The notes beneath the pieces were generated by a model. It did no database searches and was not told the DNA's origin. It saw only the letters and a list, made by a program, of their open reading frames with translations. A program made the translations under genes and the position numbers. Source: CANNDT01 sp945876205 (GTDB lineage: Bacteria > Acidobacteriota > Vicinamibacteria > Vicinamibacterales > UBA2999). From it: DNA of 35,551 bases. Location: positions 1 to 35,551 of the forward strand of contig CANNDT010000044.1 of NCBI GenBank assembly GCA_947503365.1, in the 5' to 3' direction. Shown piece after piece: positions 21,276-30,938 of the stretch; position 1 is the stretch's first letter; every line of letters starts with the position of its first letter.

Positions 21276-22469
21276 ATGAGAGACGCGCTGATCGTGACCG
21301 CTGTCCGTACGCCGGTTGGACGAGCCGGCGGAGCGCTGGCTGACGTTCGTGCTGACGACCTCGCCGCCATCCCCATCAAGGCGGCCCTCGAGCGTCTCGG
21401 CTATCCAGTCAGGATCGATGACGTGATCTTCGGCTGTACCAACCAGGCGGGCGAAGACAATCGCAACGTGGCGCGCATGGCGCTGCTCCTCGCCGGATTG
21501 CCGGTCGACATTCCCGGGCAGACGGTCAACCGCCTGTGCGGCTCCGGCCTGCAGGCGGTCGCCAGCGCGGCGCAGGCGATCAAGGCGCATGAGGGTGACG
21601 GCTTCATCGCCGGCGGCGTCGAGAGCATGACGCGCGCGCCGTACGTGATGTTGAAGTCGGGCACGCCGTGGAGCCGCGAGGTGCCGCCGATGGCCGACTC
21701 CACGGTCGGCTGGCGGTTCACCAACCCGCGCATGAACACGGACTGGACGATCACCCTGGGGATGACCGCGGAGAAGGTCGCCCGCGAGTACGGCATCACG
21801 CGAGAGGCGCAGGACGAATTCGCACTCGAGAGCCAGCGCCGCGCCGCCGCCGCGATCACCGCCGGCGTCTTCAACGATGAGATCGTCCCGGTGGAGATCC
21901 CGCAGCGCAAAGGCAATCCGGTCATCGTCTCCCTCGACGAACATCCGCGTCCCGACGCGACCATCGAGAAGCTGCGAACGATGAAGCCGGCGTTCACGTC
22001 AGACCCCGGCGGCAGCGTCACCGCGGGCAACTCCAGCGGCATCAACGATGGCGCGTCCGCGCTCGTCCTGGTCGGTCAGGGGGATGCCAATGCCGCGAAC
22101 GCATTGGCCCGGGTCGTCACGACCGCGGTGGCGGGCGTCGATCCATCCGTGATGGGGATCGGCCCGGTCCCCGCGGTTCGGCTCGCGCTGAAACGCGCCG
22201 GCCTCACGATCGACCAGATCGACCTGATCGAACTGAACGAGGCATTCGCGGCGCAGGGCCTGGCGTGCATGAAGGAACTCGACCTGGATCCCGCCAGGGT
22301 CAACGTCTACGGCGGCGCGATCGCGTTGGGCCACGCACTCGGCTCGTCAGGCGCGCGCATCCTCACGACGCTCGTACACGCGCTACGCCGTCGCAAGGCC
22401 CGTTACGGCCTTGCGACGATGTGCATTGGAGTCGGTCAGGGAATTGCGATGATCGTCGAAAGAAACTAG
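21276..22469 (+). CDS. Acetyl-CoA acyltransferase (thiolase), 3-oxoadipyl-CoA thiolase-like
   Basis: The 397-aa thiolase would cleave a 3-oxoacyl-CoA with CoA. Nucleophile C88 lies in NRLCGSG, catalytic H353 in GGAIALGHALGSSGAR (an Ala replaces the usual Pro after GH), and the second Cys C383 in MCIGVGQG. The stretch GCTNQAGEDNRNVARMALLL resembles PcaF-type 3-oxoadipyl-CoA thiolases. The nearby intradiol dioxygenase and maleylacetate reductase fit that assignment, since their product 3-oxoadipate enters via its CoA ester. A general acetyl-CoA acetyltransferase role cannot be excluded. A perfect 12-base inverted repeat (22389-22418) lies within codons 372-381. Confidence 0.9.
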   Translation: MRDALIVTAVRTPVGRAGGALADVRADDLAAIPIKAALERLGYPVRIDDVIFGCTNQAGEDNRNVARMALLLAGLPVDIPGQTVNRLCGSGLQAVASAAQAIKAHEGDGFIAGGVESMTRAPYVMLKSGTPWSREVPPMADSTVGWRFTNPRMNTDWTITLGMTAEKVAREYGITREAQDEFALESQRRAAAAITAGVFNDEIVPVEIPQRKGNPVIVSLDEHPRPDATIEKLRTMKPAFTSDPGGSVTAGNSSGINDGASALVLVGQGDANAANALARVVTTAVAGVDPSVMGIGPVPAVRLALKRAGLTIDQIDLIELNEAFAAQGLACMKELDLDPARVNVYGGAIALGHALGSSGARILTTLVHALRRRKARYGLATMCIGVGQGIAMIVERN

Positions 22470-22492
22470 GGCGGGTCCAGGAGGACCCGCCC
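22469..22492. terminator. GC-rich hairpin between convergent genes
   Basis: GGGCGGGTCC AGGA GGACCCGCCC, a perfect 10-base stem with a tetraloop, begins at the last base of the thiolase stop and ends 8 bases before the stop of the opposing cytochrome gene. It is well placed to end both transcripts. It lacks a T-tract, so it may instead be a dispersed palindrome used as a terminator. Confidence 0.65.
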
Positions 22493-22500
22493 TGCGTCGC

Positions 22501-23001
22501 TCAGAATTCCAGGCGGTTCTTGCGGTAATCGACCTTGTTCGCGGCGAGACCAGGGACCTTCTTCACGTCATCGATCGTCTTGAAGTTGCCGTTGGCCGTG
22601 CGGTAGTCGACGATGGCCTTGGCCAGCGGCGCATCGACCTCGAGGAGCTTCTGCAGATCGTCGGCCGTCGCCTTGTTCACTTCGACCTGGGCGATCTGGC
22701 CGAGGATGTAGCCCTTGATCTGCGCCCATTCCGCGTCGGTCGCCGTCGCGCCGTACGCCTGCATCATGTCTAAGATGTCGCTCCACCCCTTCGCGTTGCG
22801 GGGGGCGTCGGTGATGTAGTCGGGGCTATGGCAGGCCGCGCAGGCCATTAGAACGGTGTCTTTTCCGGGAGCATCCGGAAACGTGTGGGGCGCGGGCGCA
22901 ACTCCCGATGCATCGGCAGGCGCCGTCTGGGCTCCGATCGCGATAGCAAAACCGGTCGACGCCAGGACGAGGGCAAGGAGAAATGGGCTCGGTCTCATCA
23001 T
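22501..23001 (-). CDS. Secreted c-type cytochrome with helix-hairpin-helix domain
   Basis: A 166-aa protein with a signal peptide (SPFLLALVLASTGFAIAIGA). It has one heme-binding CAACH (C54, C57, H58) in a small cytochrome-c-like part. A C-terminal helix-hairpin-helix repeat of ComEA type follows (VNKATADDLQKLLEV, then AKAIVDYRTANGNF and VKKVPGL). HhH domains of this kind bind DNA in ComEA but also occur as structural modules in secreted cytochromes; no DNA role is claimed. ATG at 23001 (with a second ATG next to it) gives the signal peptide; the longer frame to 23130 runs into the divergent thioesterase gene. Only 27 bases separate the two divergent starts. Confidence 0.87.
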   Translation of the reverse strand: MMRPSPFLLALVLASTGFAIAIGAQTAPADASGVAPAPHTFPDAPGKDTVLMACAACHSPDYITDAPRNAKGWSDILDMMQAYGATATDAEWAQIKGYILGQIAQVEVNKATADDLQKLLEVDAPLAKAIVDYRTANGNFKTIDDVKKVPGLAANKVDYRKNRLEF

Positions 23002-23028
23002 GCTCAATATGATACTAAATCGCTCCAA

Positions 23029-23448
23029 GTGACGAGCCGACAGACGGTCCGGATTGCCTGGGGGGATTGCGATGCCGCGGGAATCGTCTTTTTCCCTCGA
23101 TACTTCGAATGGTTCGACGCCAGCACGCATGCGCTCTTCGACAAGGCGGGACTATCGTTTGCGAAGATCCGCGAGCTGTATGGCGGGGCCGCGATCCCGC
23201 TGGTCGTCACGCGCGCGACCTTCATCCTGCCGTCCACCTATGGGGATGACGTGGCCATCGACACCGCGATTGTCAGGTGGGGGCGCAGCAGCTTCGACGT
23301 CCATCACCGGCTGCTCCGCGGCGAGGAACTGGCCGTCGAAGGCTTCGAAACCCGCGTCTGGACCGGCAGGACCGTTGACAACAGGCTGGAGGGCCAGCCG
23401 ATTCCGCCGGAGGTGATGCAGTTATTCACCGGCGGGGACAAGATATAG
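23029..23448 (+). CDS. 4HBT-family acyl-CoA thioesterase
   Basis: The 139-aa hot-dog-fold thioesterase begins at GTG 23029. It has the family active-site segment WGDCDAAGIVFFPRYFEWFD with the catalytic Asp. Length is typical of 4-hydroxybenzoyl-CoA and YbgC-like thioesterases. The frame remains open far upstream, across the divergent cytochrome gene, but that part is arginine-rich shadow. It lies 6 bases before the dioxygenase gene, so the two are almost certainly one transcript, implying a role in releasing an aromatic or dicarboxylic acid from CoA. The substrate is unknown. Confidence 0.88.
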   Translation: MTSRQTVRIAWGDCDAAGIVFFPRYFEWFDASTHALFDKAGLSFAKIRELYGGAAIPLVVTRATFILPSTYGDDVAIDTAIVRWGRSSFDVHHRLLRGEELAVEGFETRVWTGRTVDNRLEGQPIPPEVMQLFTGGDKI

Positions 23449-23454
23449 CGAGCC

Positions 23455-24339
23455 ATGACCAGCAAAGCCCCAACCACCACGACCGAGGACGACATCACCG
23501 CCGAAACCATCCGGCGATTCGAAGGCACGCCCGATCCGCGGCTGCGCGAGATCATGACCAGCCTGACGCGGCACCTTCACGGATTCCTCAAGGAGGTGCA
23601 GCTCACCGAGCAGGAGTGGTTCGAGGCCATCAAGTTCCTGACCGCCACGGGGCACAAGTGCGACGACATCCGGCAGGAGTTCATCCTGCTGTCAGACACC
23701 CTGGGCGTGTCGATGGTCGTCGACCTGATCAGCCACCGCAAGCCCGCGGGCGCCACCGAATCCACCGTCTTCGGACCGTTTCATCGTCCTGGCGCCCCGG
23801 AGCTGCCGATGGGCGCCAACATCGCCGCCGCGGACAAGAACGGAATGCCCGCCGTCGTGTTCGGGCGCGTCCTCGATGTGGCGGGCCGGCCGGTGGCCGG
23901 GGCGCTTCTCGACGTGTGGCAGGCCAACTCCGAAGGCTTCTACGACTCGCAGTTGCCGAACGCCGACGAGCTCCAGATGCGCGGCAAGTTCCGCACGGGC
24001 GAGGACGGACGCTACGTCGTCAGGACCACGCGTCCGGTGCACTACTCGATACCCACCGACGGTCCAGTCGGTGTGATGCTCAACGCGACCAACCGCCATC
24101 CGTGGCGTCCGGCCCACATCCATTTCGCCGTGTCGGCAGAGGGATTCGAGCCGGTCACGACGCACGTCTTTGATTCGATCGATCCGTACCTGAAGTCGGA
24201 TGCGGTCTTCGGCGTGAAAGACTCGCTGATCGTCGATTTCCAGGAGCACCCGACGCGCGACAAGGCGGCGGAGGACTTTGGCATGGAGCCGCCGTTTGTC
24301 ACGGCAGAGTTCGATTTCGTGCTGAAGCGGCGAGCCTGA
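23455..24339 (+). CDS. Intradiol ring-cleavage dioxygenase, hydroxyquinol 1,2-dioxygenase-like
   Basis: Non-heme Fe(III) enzyme that cleaves a catechol-type ring between the hydroxyls; for hydroxyquinol the product is maleylacetate. The 294-aa protein has the N-terminal helical dimerisation domain (TRHLHGFLKEVQLTEQEWF, DIRQEFILLSDTLGVSM) and the C-terminal beta domain. The four iron ligands are Y163 (GFYDSQ), Y197 (VHYSIP), H221 and H223 (PAHIHF). The helical segment and GPFHRPGAPELPMGANI resemble hydroxyquinol dioxygenases more than catechol enzymes, and the downstream maleylacetate reductase supports this. Exact substrate preference is not proven by sequence. Confidence 0.92.
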   Translation: MTSKAPTTTTEDDITAETIRRFEGTPDPRLREIMTSLTRHLHGFLKEVQLTEQEWFEAIKFLTATGHKCDDIRQEFILLSDTLGVSMVVDLISHRKPAGATESTVFGPFHRPGAPELPMGANIAAADKNGMPAVVFGRVLDVAGRPVAGALLDVWQANSEGFYDSQLPNADELQMRGKFRTGEDGRYVVRTTRPVHYSIPTDGPVGVMLNATNRHPWRPAHIHFAVSAEGFEPVTTHVFDSIDPYLKSDAVFGVKDSLIVDFQEHPTRDKAAEDFGMEPPFVTAEFDFVLKRRA

Positions 24340-24415
24340 GGAGCCCGGCAGGCCAACGGAAAATTCAGAAAGTCTTCAGGATTGGCTTCGGGCCGCGTTT
24401 GCTAGGATTTGAACT

Positions 24416-25207
24416 ATGTACCAGAAGATCTTCGCCGCCGCCCTCGCTGCCACGGTCCTGACCGCCGCTCCGGCGAGCGCGCAGGCCACTGGCACGATCG
24501 TCGGTCACATCAAGATCACCGGAAAGGCCCTCGCCAACCCGATGATCCGGATGGGCGCCGATCCGATGTGCGGCAAGATGAACCCCACTCGGCCGCGGCA
24601 GGAAATCGTCGTCGCTGGCCCGGATGGATCGCTGGCCAATGCGTTCGTCCACGTCACCGGCGCGTTTCCCGCAGCCGCCGGCGAGCCGCAGACGGTCGTC
24701 CTGGCGCAGAAGAACTGCATGTATTCGCCGCGCGTGATCGGCGTCCGCGCTGGGCAGGCGGTGTCGATCCGCAACGACGACAACCTGATCCACAACGTGC
24801 ACGGCCTCTCGACCAGGGGGCAGGAATTCAATATCTCCCAGCCCAAGGCGGGCATGGTCTACAAGGCCACGCTGAAGAACGAAGAAGTGATGGTGCACGT
24901 GAAGTGCGATATCCACGCGTGGATGAACGCGTACATCGGCGTCGTCCCGAATGCCTTCTACGCCGTCACTGACGGCGGCGGCGCCTTCACCATCGCCAAC
25001 GTCCCCCCCGGCAAGCGCACGGTCAGCGTCTGGCATGAGCGCTACGGCCCGTTGACGGGTACGGTGGACGTCAAGGCGGGCCAGAAAGCCACGCTTGAAC
25101 TGACCTATCCGGGCGCGGCGGCTCAGAAGGCGGTAGCCGACGTCCGCGAGATCGTGGTGCCCGCCGACGCGACCGAGATCCTCATCCAGGCGAGCACCTC
25201 AGAGTAG
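24416..25207 (+). CDS. Secreted cupredoxin-like protein with carboxypeptidase-regulatory-like domain
   Basis: The 263-aa protein has a signal peptide (MYQKIFAAALAATVLTAAPASA). Residues about 85-178 form a plastocyanin-like type-1 copper domain: His ligand in DDNLIHNVHG (H126 or H129) and the C-x2-H-x2-M cluster C164, H167 and M170 (VKCDIHAWM). Residues about 185-240 resemble a small carboxypeptidase-regulatory-like beta domain (GAFTIANVPPGKRTVSVWH). It is probably a periplasmic electron carrier. It sits between the dioxygenase (76-base gap) and the maleylacetate reductase (abutting), so it appears to belong to the ring-cleavage operon even though no electron-transfer step of that pathway obviously needs it. 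Confidence 0.85.
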   Translation: MYQKIFAAALAATVLTAAPASAQATGTIVGHIKITGKALANPMIRMGADPMCGKMNPTRPRQEIVVAGPDGSLANAFVHVTGAFPAAAGEPQTVVLAQKNCMYSPRVIGVRAGQAVSIRNDDNLIHNVHGLSTRGQEFNISQPKAGMVYKATLKNEEVMVHVKCDIHAWMNAYIGVVPNAFYAVTDGGGAFTIANVPPGKRTVSVWHERYGPLTGTVDVKAGQKATLELTYPGAAAQKAVADVREIVVPADATEILIQASTSE

Positions 25208-26284
<1,077 letters not shown>

Positions 26285-26318
26285 TTAGATTTCGCTCATC
26301 TCGGAAGTCAAATCATTA

Positions 26319-28631
26319 ATGAAACAGGTCGGAGCACTTCTATTCCTGCTGGCTACCCCTCTGTCGCCCGCGATGGCGCAGGAAACCGGCGCGCGTACGC
26401 CGGTCGCCGTGCTGGCGGCGGGGGAACTTCCGGGGGCGAACCTGCCATTTTCCTACGACGGCCCTCCGCCGCCGGCGCTCCCGAAGACGATGGTTCGCGA
26501 TGCTGACGGCAAGACCACGGTGCGCGCGGTGCGGGTATCAGCGCCGATGCAGATCGACGGTCAGCTCGACGAAGCGCTGTACCGCAGCGTCACGCCGATC
26601 TCGGACTTCATCCAGTCGGAACCGACCGCCGGCGAGCCCGCGACCGAAAAGACCGAAGTCTGGATTTCATTCGACGACGAGAATTTCTACGTCTCGATGC
26701 GCGCGTCGGAATCCCAACCGGAGCGGATGGTCGTCAACGAGATGCGCCGCGATAACGGCCAGGTGCAGCAGAACGAGAACTTCGCCTTCGCGCTCGACAC
26801 CTTTTACGATCGGCGCAACAGCTTCAATTTCATGCTCAACCCGATTGGCGGGCGGCAGGACGGCCAGAATAACAACGAAGGCACGTCGTATAACGGCGAC
26901 TGGAATCCGATCTGGAGGTTCGCCGTGCGGCGCTCGGCCGACGGCTGGACCGCCGAAGCAGCGATCCCCTTCAAATCGATCCGCTACCGCGCGGGCCGCG
27001 ACCAAATCTGGGGCCTGCAACTCCGCCGTACGAGCCGCTGGAAGAACGAATACTCCTTCCTGACACGCGTGCCCAATGGCAGCGGCCAGAACGGCCTCAG
27101 CCGGATGTCGTCGGCCGCGACGCTGGTCGGCATCGAGACGCCGGCGGCCTCGCGCCCGCTCGACATCAAGCCCTACGCGACCTCGAATCTGACGAGCGAC
27201 ATGACCTCGAACCCGGAGCGGCGGAACGATCCGGGCGCCGCGTATGGTTTCGACGTGAAGTACGGCCTGACGCAGGGGCTGACCGCCGACCTCACCTACA
27301 ACACCGATTTCGCCCAGGTTGAAGCCGACGAGCAGCAGATCAACCTCACCCGCTACAGCCAGTTCTTTCCGGAGAAGCGCGACTTCTTTCTCGAGAACCA
27401 GGGTCTCTTCAACTTCGGCAGCGCGCTGAACTGGAACGGCAGCGCCGGCGACACGCCGGTCATGTTCTACAGCCGCCGGATCGGGCTCGACCAGGGCGCC
27501 GTAATTCCAGTGGACGGCGGCGCGCGCGTCACCGGCCGCGCCGGACCGTATAGCATCGGCCTGCTCGACATCCAATCGAGCACCCTCGATCGCGTCGGCG
27601 TGCCGAGCACGAATTTCGCGGTGGCGCGCGTACGCCGCGACATCCTGCGCCGCAGCGCCATCGGCGCGATCGCGACGCGGCGCTCGTCGATCAGCGGCGG
27701 CACCGGCAGCGGACAGACCTACGGCGTGGACGGCATGTTCGCGTTCTTCAGCCACCTCACCTTCAACATCCTCTGGGCGCGTACCGAGACCCCGAACCGC
27801 AAGGGCCAGGACATCAGCTACCGGGCACGCATGGACTTCAACGGCGACCGCTACGGCCTGCAGCTCGAACGCATGGGCGTCGGCGCGAATTTCAATCCTG
27901 AAGTCGGATTCGCGAAGCGTGTCGACTACACGAAGACTCACGCGACGGCACGCTTCAGCCCGCGGCCGACGCGCATCAAAAGCGTGCGGAAGTTCATCTA
28001 CCAGGCCAGCTGGGAGATGTTCGAAAACGCCGCCGGCCAGCTCGAGACTCGCGAGATGGAGGGCCAATTCCAGGCCGAGTTCCAGAGCAGCGACAAGATC
28101 GAGGTGAAGTTCACCAATACCTACGAACTGCTGCCGGCGTCTTTCCGCATCGCCCAGGGTGTGACCATTCCTGCCGGCGGCTACGACAACCGTGCGCTGT
28201 ACGCCCAGATCAACCTGGGCCAGCAACGGGCCGTGTCGGGGACGGTGTCGGCTGAGATCGGGCCGTTCTATGGCGGCGACCGCACACAGGTCGCGTATAC
28301 CTTCGGGCGCGTCAAGCTCAATCCCCATCTCGCGCTCGAGCCGGCGGTCACGTTCAATCACGTGACGCTGCCGTACGGCGACTTCACCTCGAAGCTCGTG
28401 AGCTCGCGCCTTACCTACACCATCACCCCGATGATGTTCGTCAGCACCCTGGTGCAATACAACTCCAGCAACCACAGCCTGGGCACCAACGTGCGACTGC
28501 GCTGGGAGTACCTCCCCGGCAGCGAATTCTTCGTCGTCTATAACGAAGGCCGCGACACCGACCTGCGGGATCGATCGAGCCTGCAAGGCCGGGCGTTCGT
28601 GATCAAGATCAACCGGCTGCTGCGCTTCTAA
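26319..28631 (+). CDS. DUF5916 outer-membrane protein with CBM9-like domain (copy 1)
   Basis: The 770-aa secreted protein has a signal peptide (GALLFLLATPLSPAMA). Residues about 75-250 resemble a CBM9-like beta-sandwich (MQIDGQLDEALYRSVTPISD, then WISFDDENFYVSMRASES). The rest is a DUF5916 region with many amphipathic beta strands ending in Phe (INRLLRF), the typical outer-membrane beta-barrel end. Conserved core: DLTYNTDFAQVEADEQQ, FFPEKRDFFLENQGLF. Function is unknown; related proteins are abundant in Bacteroidota and Acidobacteriota and are thought to act at the cell surface. It is directly followed by a close paralogue. Confidence 0.88.
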   Translation: MKQVGALLFLLATPLSPAMAQETGARTPVAVLAAGELPGANLPFSYDGPPPPALPKTMVRDADGKTTVRAVRVSAPMQIDGQLDEALYRSVTPISDFIQSEPTAGEPATEKTEVWISFDDENFYVSMRASESQPERMVVNEMRRDNGQVQQNENFAFALDTFYDRRNSFNFMLNPIGGRQDGQNNNEGTSYNGDWNPIWRFAVRRSADGWTAEAAIPFKSIRYRAGRDQIWGLQLRRTSRWKNEYSFLTRVPNGSGQNGLSRMSSAATLVGIETPAASRPLDIKPYATSNLTSDMTSNPERRNDPGAAYGFDVKYGLTQGLTADLTYNTDFAQVEADEQQINLTRYSQFFPEKRDFFLENQGLFNFGSALNWNGSAGDTPVMFYSRRIGLDQGAVIPVDGGARVTGRAGPYSIGLLDIQSSTLDRVGVPSTNFAVARVRRDILRRSAIGAIATRRSSISGGTGSGQTYGVDGMFAFFSHLTFNILWARTETPNRKGQDISYRARMDFNGDRYGLQLERMGVGANFNPEVGFAKRVDYTKTHATARFSPRPTRIKSVRKFIYQASWEMFENAAGQLETREMEGQFQAEFQSSDKIEVKFTNTYELLPASFRIAQGVTIPAGGYDNRALYAQINLGQQRAVSGTVSAEIGPFYGGDRTQVAYTFGRVKLNPHLALEPAVTFNHVTLPYGDFTSKLVSSRLTYTITPMMFVSTLVQYNSSNHSLGTNVRLRWEYLPGSEFFVVYNEGRDTDLRDRSSLQGRAFVIKINRLLRF

Positions 28632-28634
28632 TAG

Positions 28635-30899
28635 TTGTCGGTGGTCAGTGGTCGGTTATCGGCGCTGACGGCTCTGTGTGTGGCCGTCCTTGCGTGGCCG
28701 GTGGCAGCGCAGAACCTGCCCGGCTATGACGGTCCGCCGCCGCCTACCCTTCCAGAGACCGTGTCCCGCGATGCCAACGGACGCGTCACCGTACGCGCGG
28801 TACGTCTGACCGCTCCCCTGCGCATCGACGGCCAGCTCGACGAAGCGATCTATCGCACGCTGTCCCCGACCTCAGACTTCATTCAGCTCGAGCCGCAGCC
28901 CGGCGCGCCGGCCACGGAAAAGACCGAAGTCTGGGTCGCCTTCGACGATGACAATGTGTATGTCGGAGTGCGGGCATCCGAGAGCCAGCCGGAGCGGATG
29001 GTCGTCAACGAGATGCGCCGCGATTCGTCGAACGTCCTGCAGAACGAGAACTTCGCATTCGCGCTGGACACGTTCTACGACCGGCGCAACAGCGTCGCTT
29101 TCCAGTTCAATCCGATCGGCGGCAGGATGGACGGCCAGAGCACCAACGAGGGGCAATACAACGGCGACTTCAACCCGGTGTGGGATTTCGCCGTGCGCCG
29201 GGTCCCCGGCGGCTGGACTGGTGAGGCGGCGGTGCCGTTCAAGTCACTGCGCTATCGCCCGGGGCGCGAGCAGGTCTGGGGCATCCAGTTCAGGCGCATC
29301 AACCGCTGGAAGAATGAAATCACCTTCCTCGCGCGCGTGCCGGATGGCCTCGGCACCGGCGGCCTCTTCCGCACGTCGAGCGCCGCCACGCTCGTGGGTA
29401 TCGAGACGCCACCAGGCTCGCGCGCGCTCGACATCAAGCCCTACGTCACGTCGAACCTCTCGACCGACATGACGGCACGGCCGGCCGTGCAGAACAACAT
29501 TGGCAAGCACTTCGGCGGCGACGTGAAGTACGGCGTCACGCAAGGGCTCACCGCCGACCTGACCTACAACACCGATTTCGCGCAGGTCGAAGCCGACGAG
29601 CAGCAGGTGAACCTCACCCGCTTCAGCCTGTTCTTTCCCGAGAAGCGCGACTTCTTCCTGGAGAACCAGGGACTCTTCAGCTTCGGCGGCGTCAACACCA
29701 ACGGCAACCTGTTCGACACGCCGGTGCTGTTCTACAGCCGTCGCATCGGCCTCGACCAGGGCGTCGAGGTGCCGGTGAATGTGGGCGGGCGGCTGAGCGG
29801 ACGCGTTGGGCGCTACAGCGTGGGCCTGCTCGACATCCAGACCGACGACGTCGATCCGCGCGGCATTCCGTCCACCAACTTCACCGTGGCGCGCGTGCGG
29901 CGCGACATCCTGCGGCGCAGCGCGATTGGCGTGATGGCGACGCGGCGGTCGAACGTGAGCGGCGGCACCGCGTCGGGTGAGAGCTACGGCGTGGACGGCT
30001 CGTTCGCGTTTCTCACCAACCTGAGCATCAACGCGTTCTGGGCGCGCACGCAGACGCCCGGCCGCGAGGGCGACGACTCGACCTATCGCATCAACTCCGG
30101 CTATAACGGCGACCGCTGGGGCTTCATGGCCGAGCGGATGATGATTGGCGACAACTTCAATCCCGAGATCGGCTTCGTCAGGCGCGACAACTTCCGCAAG
30201 AACCGCGTGGCGGCGCGCTTCAGCCCGCGACCGGCGCGGATCAAGAGCGTCCGCAAGTTCTCGTACGAGATCCAGCCGATCTTCTACTGGAACCTGGCGA
30301 CCGGCCGGATGGAGTCGCGTGAGATCGACTTCGAGTTCTACGCCGACTTCCAGAGCAGCGACCGGATCGACGTCACCTACCAGCACAACTACGAGCTGTT
30401 GACGACGCCCTTTGCGGTGTCGCGCGGGGTCACGATCCCGACGGGCGGCTACGGGATTCGTCCATTCCGCGCGCAGTTCACGATCGGCAGCCAGCGCCCC
30501 GTATCAGGGGCGTTGTTTGTCGAGACCGGCGCCTTCTACGGGGGCACGCGGACGCAGTTCGGCTACAACAGCGCCCGCGTCAAGATCAGCCCCTACCTGG
30601 CGGTCGAGCCCGGCGTGTCGGTCAACCGCGTCACGCTGCCGTTCGGCGACTTCACCACACGGCTCGTGAGCTCGCGCGTCACCTACACGATCACGCCGAT
30701 GCTGTTTGTGAGCGGATTGATGCAATTCAACTCGAGCAACAACTCGCTGAGCACCAACGCGCGGCTGCGCTGGGAATACCATCCGGGGAGCGAGCTGTTC
30801 GTGGTCTACAACGAAGGGCGGGACACGCTGGGGCCGGGACGGCCCGACCTCCAGCAGCGGTCGTTCGTGGTGAAGATCAACCGGTTATTGCGATTTTAG
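28635..30899 (+). CDS. DUF5916 outer-membrane protein with CBM9-like domain (copy 2)
   Basis: The 754-aa tandem paralogue of the preceding gene has the same order: signal peptide (LTALCVAVLAWPVAAQ), CBM9-like domain, and barrel with FFPEKRDFFLENQGLF and a terminal INRLLRF. It begins only 3 bases after the first copy's stop, so the two are one transcript. TTG at 28635 gives MSVVSGRL; nearby GTG 28641 is an alternative. This start falls in a GGTGGTCAGTGGTCGG low-complexity tract and no clear Shine-Dalgarno is seen, so the precise start is uncertain. The most divergent part versus copy 1 is the N-terminal 45 residues. Confidence 0.88.
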   Translation: MSVVSGRLSALTALCVAVLAWPVAAQNLPGYDGPPPPTLPETVSRDANGRVTVRAVRLTAPLRIDGQLDEAIYRTLSPTSDFIQLEPQPGAPATEKTEVWVAFDDDNVYVGVRASESQPERMVVNEMRRDSSNVLQNENFAFALDTFYDRRNSVAFQFNPIGGRMDGQSTNEGQYNGDFNPVWDFAVRRVPGGWTGEAAVPFKSLRYRPGREQVWGIQFRRINRWKNEITFLARVPDGLGTGGLFRTSSAATLVGIETPPGSRALDIKPYVTSNLSTDMTARPAVQNNIGKHFGGDVKYGVTQGLTADLTYNTDFAQVEADEQQVNLTRFSLFFPEKRDFFLENQGLFSFGGVNTNGNLFDTPVLFYSRRIGLDQGVEVPVNVGGRLSGRVGRYSVGLLDIQTDDVDPRGIPSTNFTVARVRRDILRRSAIGVMATRRSNVSGGTASGESYGVDGSFAFLTNLSINAFWARTQTPGREGDDSTYRINSGYNGDRWGFMAERMMIGDNFNPEIGFVRRDNFRKNRVAARFSPRPARIKSVRKFSYEIQPIFYWNLATGRMESREIDFEFYADFQSSDRIDVTYQHNYELLTTPFAVSRGVTIPTGGYGIRPFRAQFTIGSQRPVSGALFVETGAFYGGTRTQFGYNSARVKISPYLAVEPGVSVNRVTLPFGDFTTRLVSSRVTYTITPMLFVSGLMQFNSSNNSLSTNARLRWEYHPGSELFVVYNEGRDTLGPGRPDLQQRSFVVKINRLLRF

Positions 30900-30901
30900 G
30901 A

Positions 30902-30923
30902 CGCGCACCCTGAAGGGTGCGCG
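30902..30923. terminator. Hairpin after the DUF5916 pair
   Basis: CGCGCACCC TGAA GGGTGCGCG, a perfect 9-base stem with a tetraloop, lies 3 bases after the stop of copy 2 and 16 bases before the stop of the opposing cytochrome gene. It is placed as a bidirectional terminator; there is no T-tract, so it may also be a dispersed palindrome. Confidence 0.65.
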
Positions 30924-30938
30924 CTACAGCGTCGGGAA

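Noticed and set aside
22501..23001. DNA-uptake (ComEA) function for the HhH cytochrome
   Set aside because: HhH similarity alone does not show competence function, and there are no com genes nearby.
26667..28586. 639-codon minus-strand ORF opposite the first DUF5916 gene, with a similar one at 29244-30386
   Set aside because: Both are shadows of duplicated genes in the same relative frame, which explains why they resemble each other.
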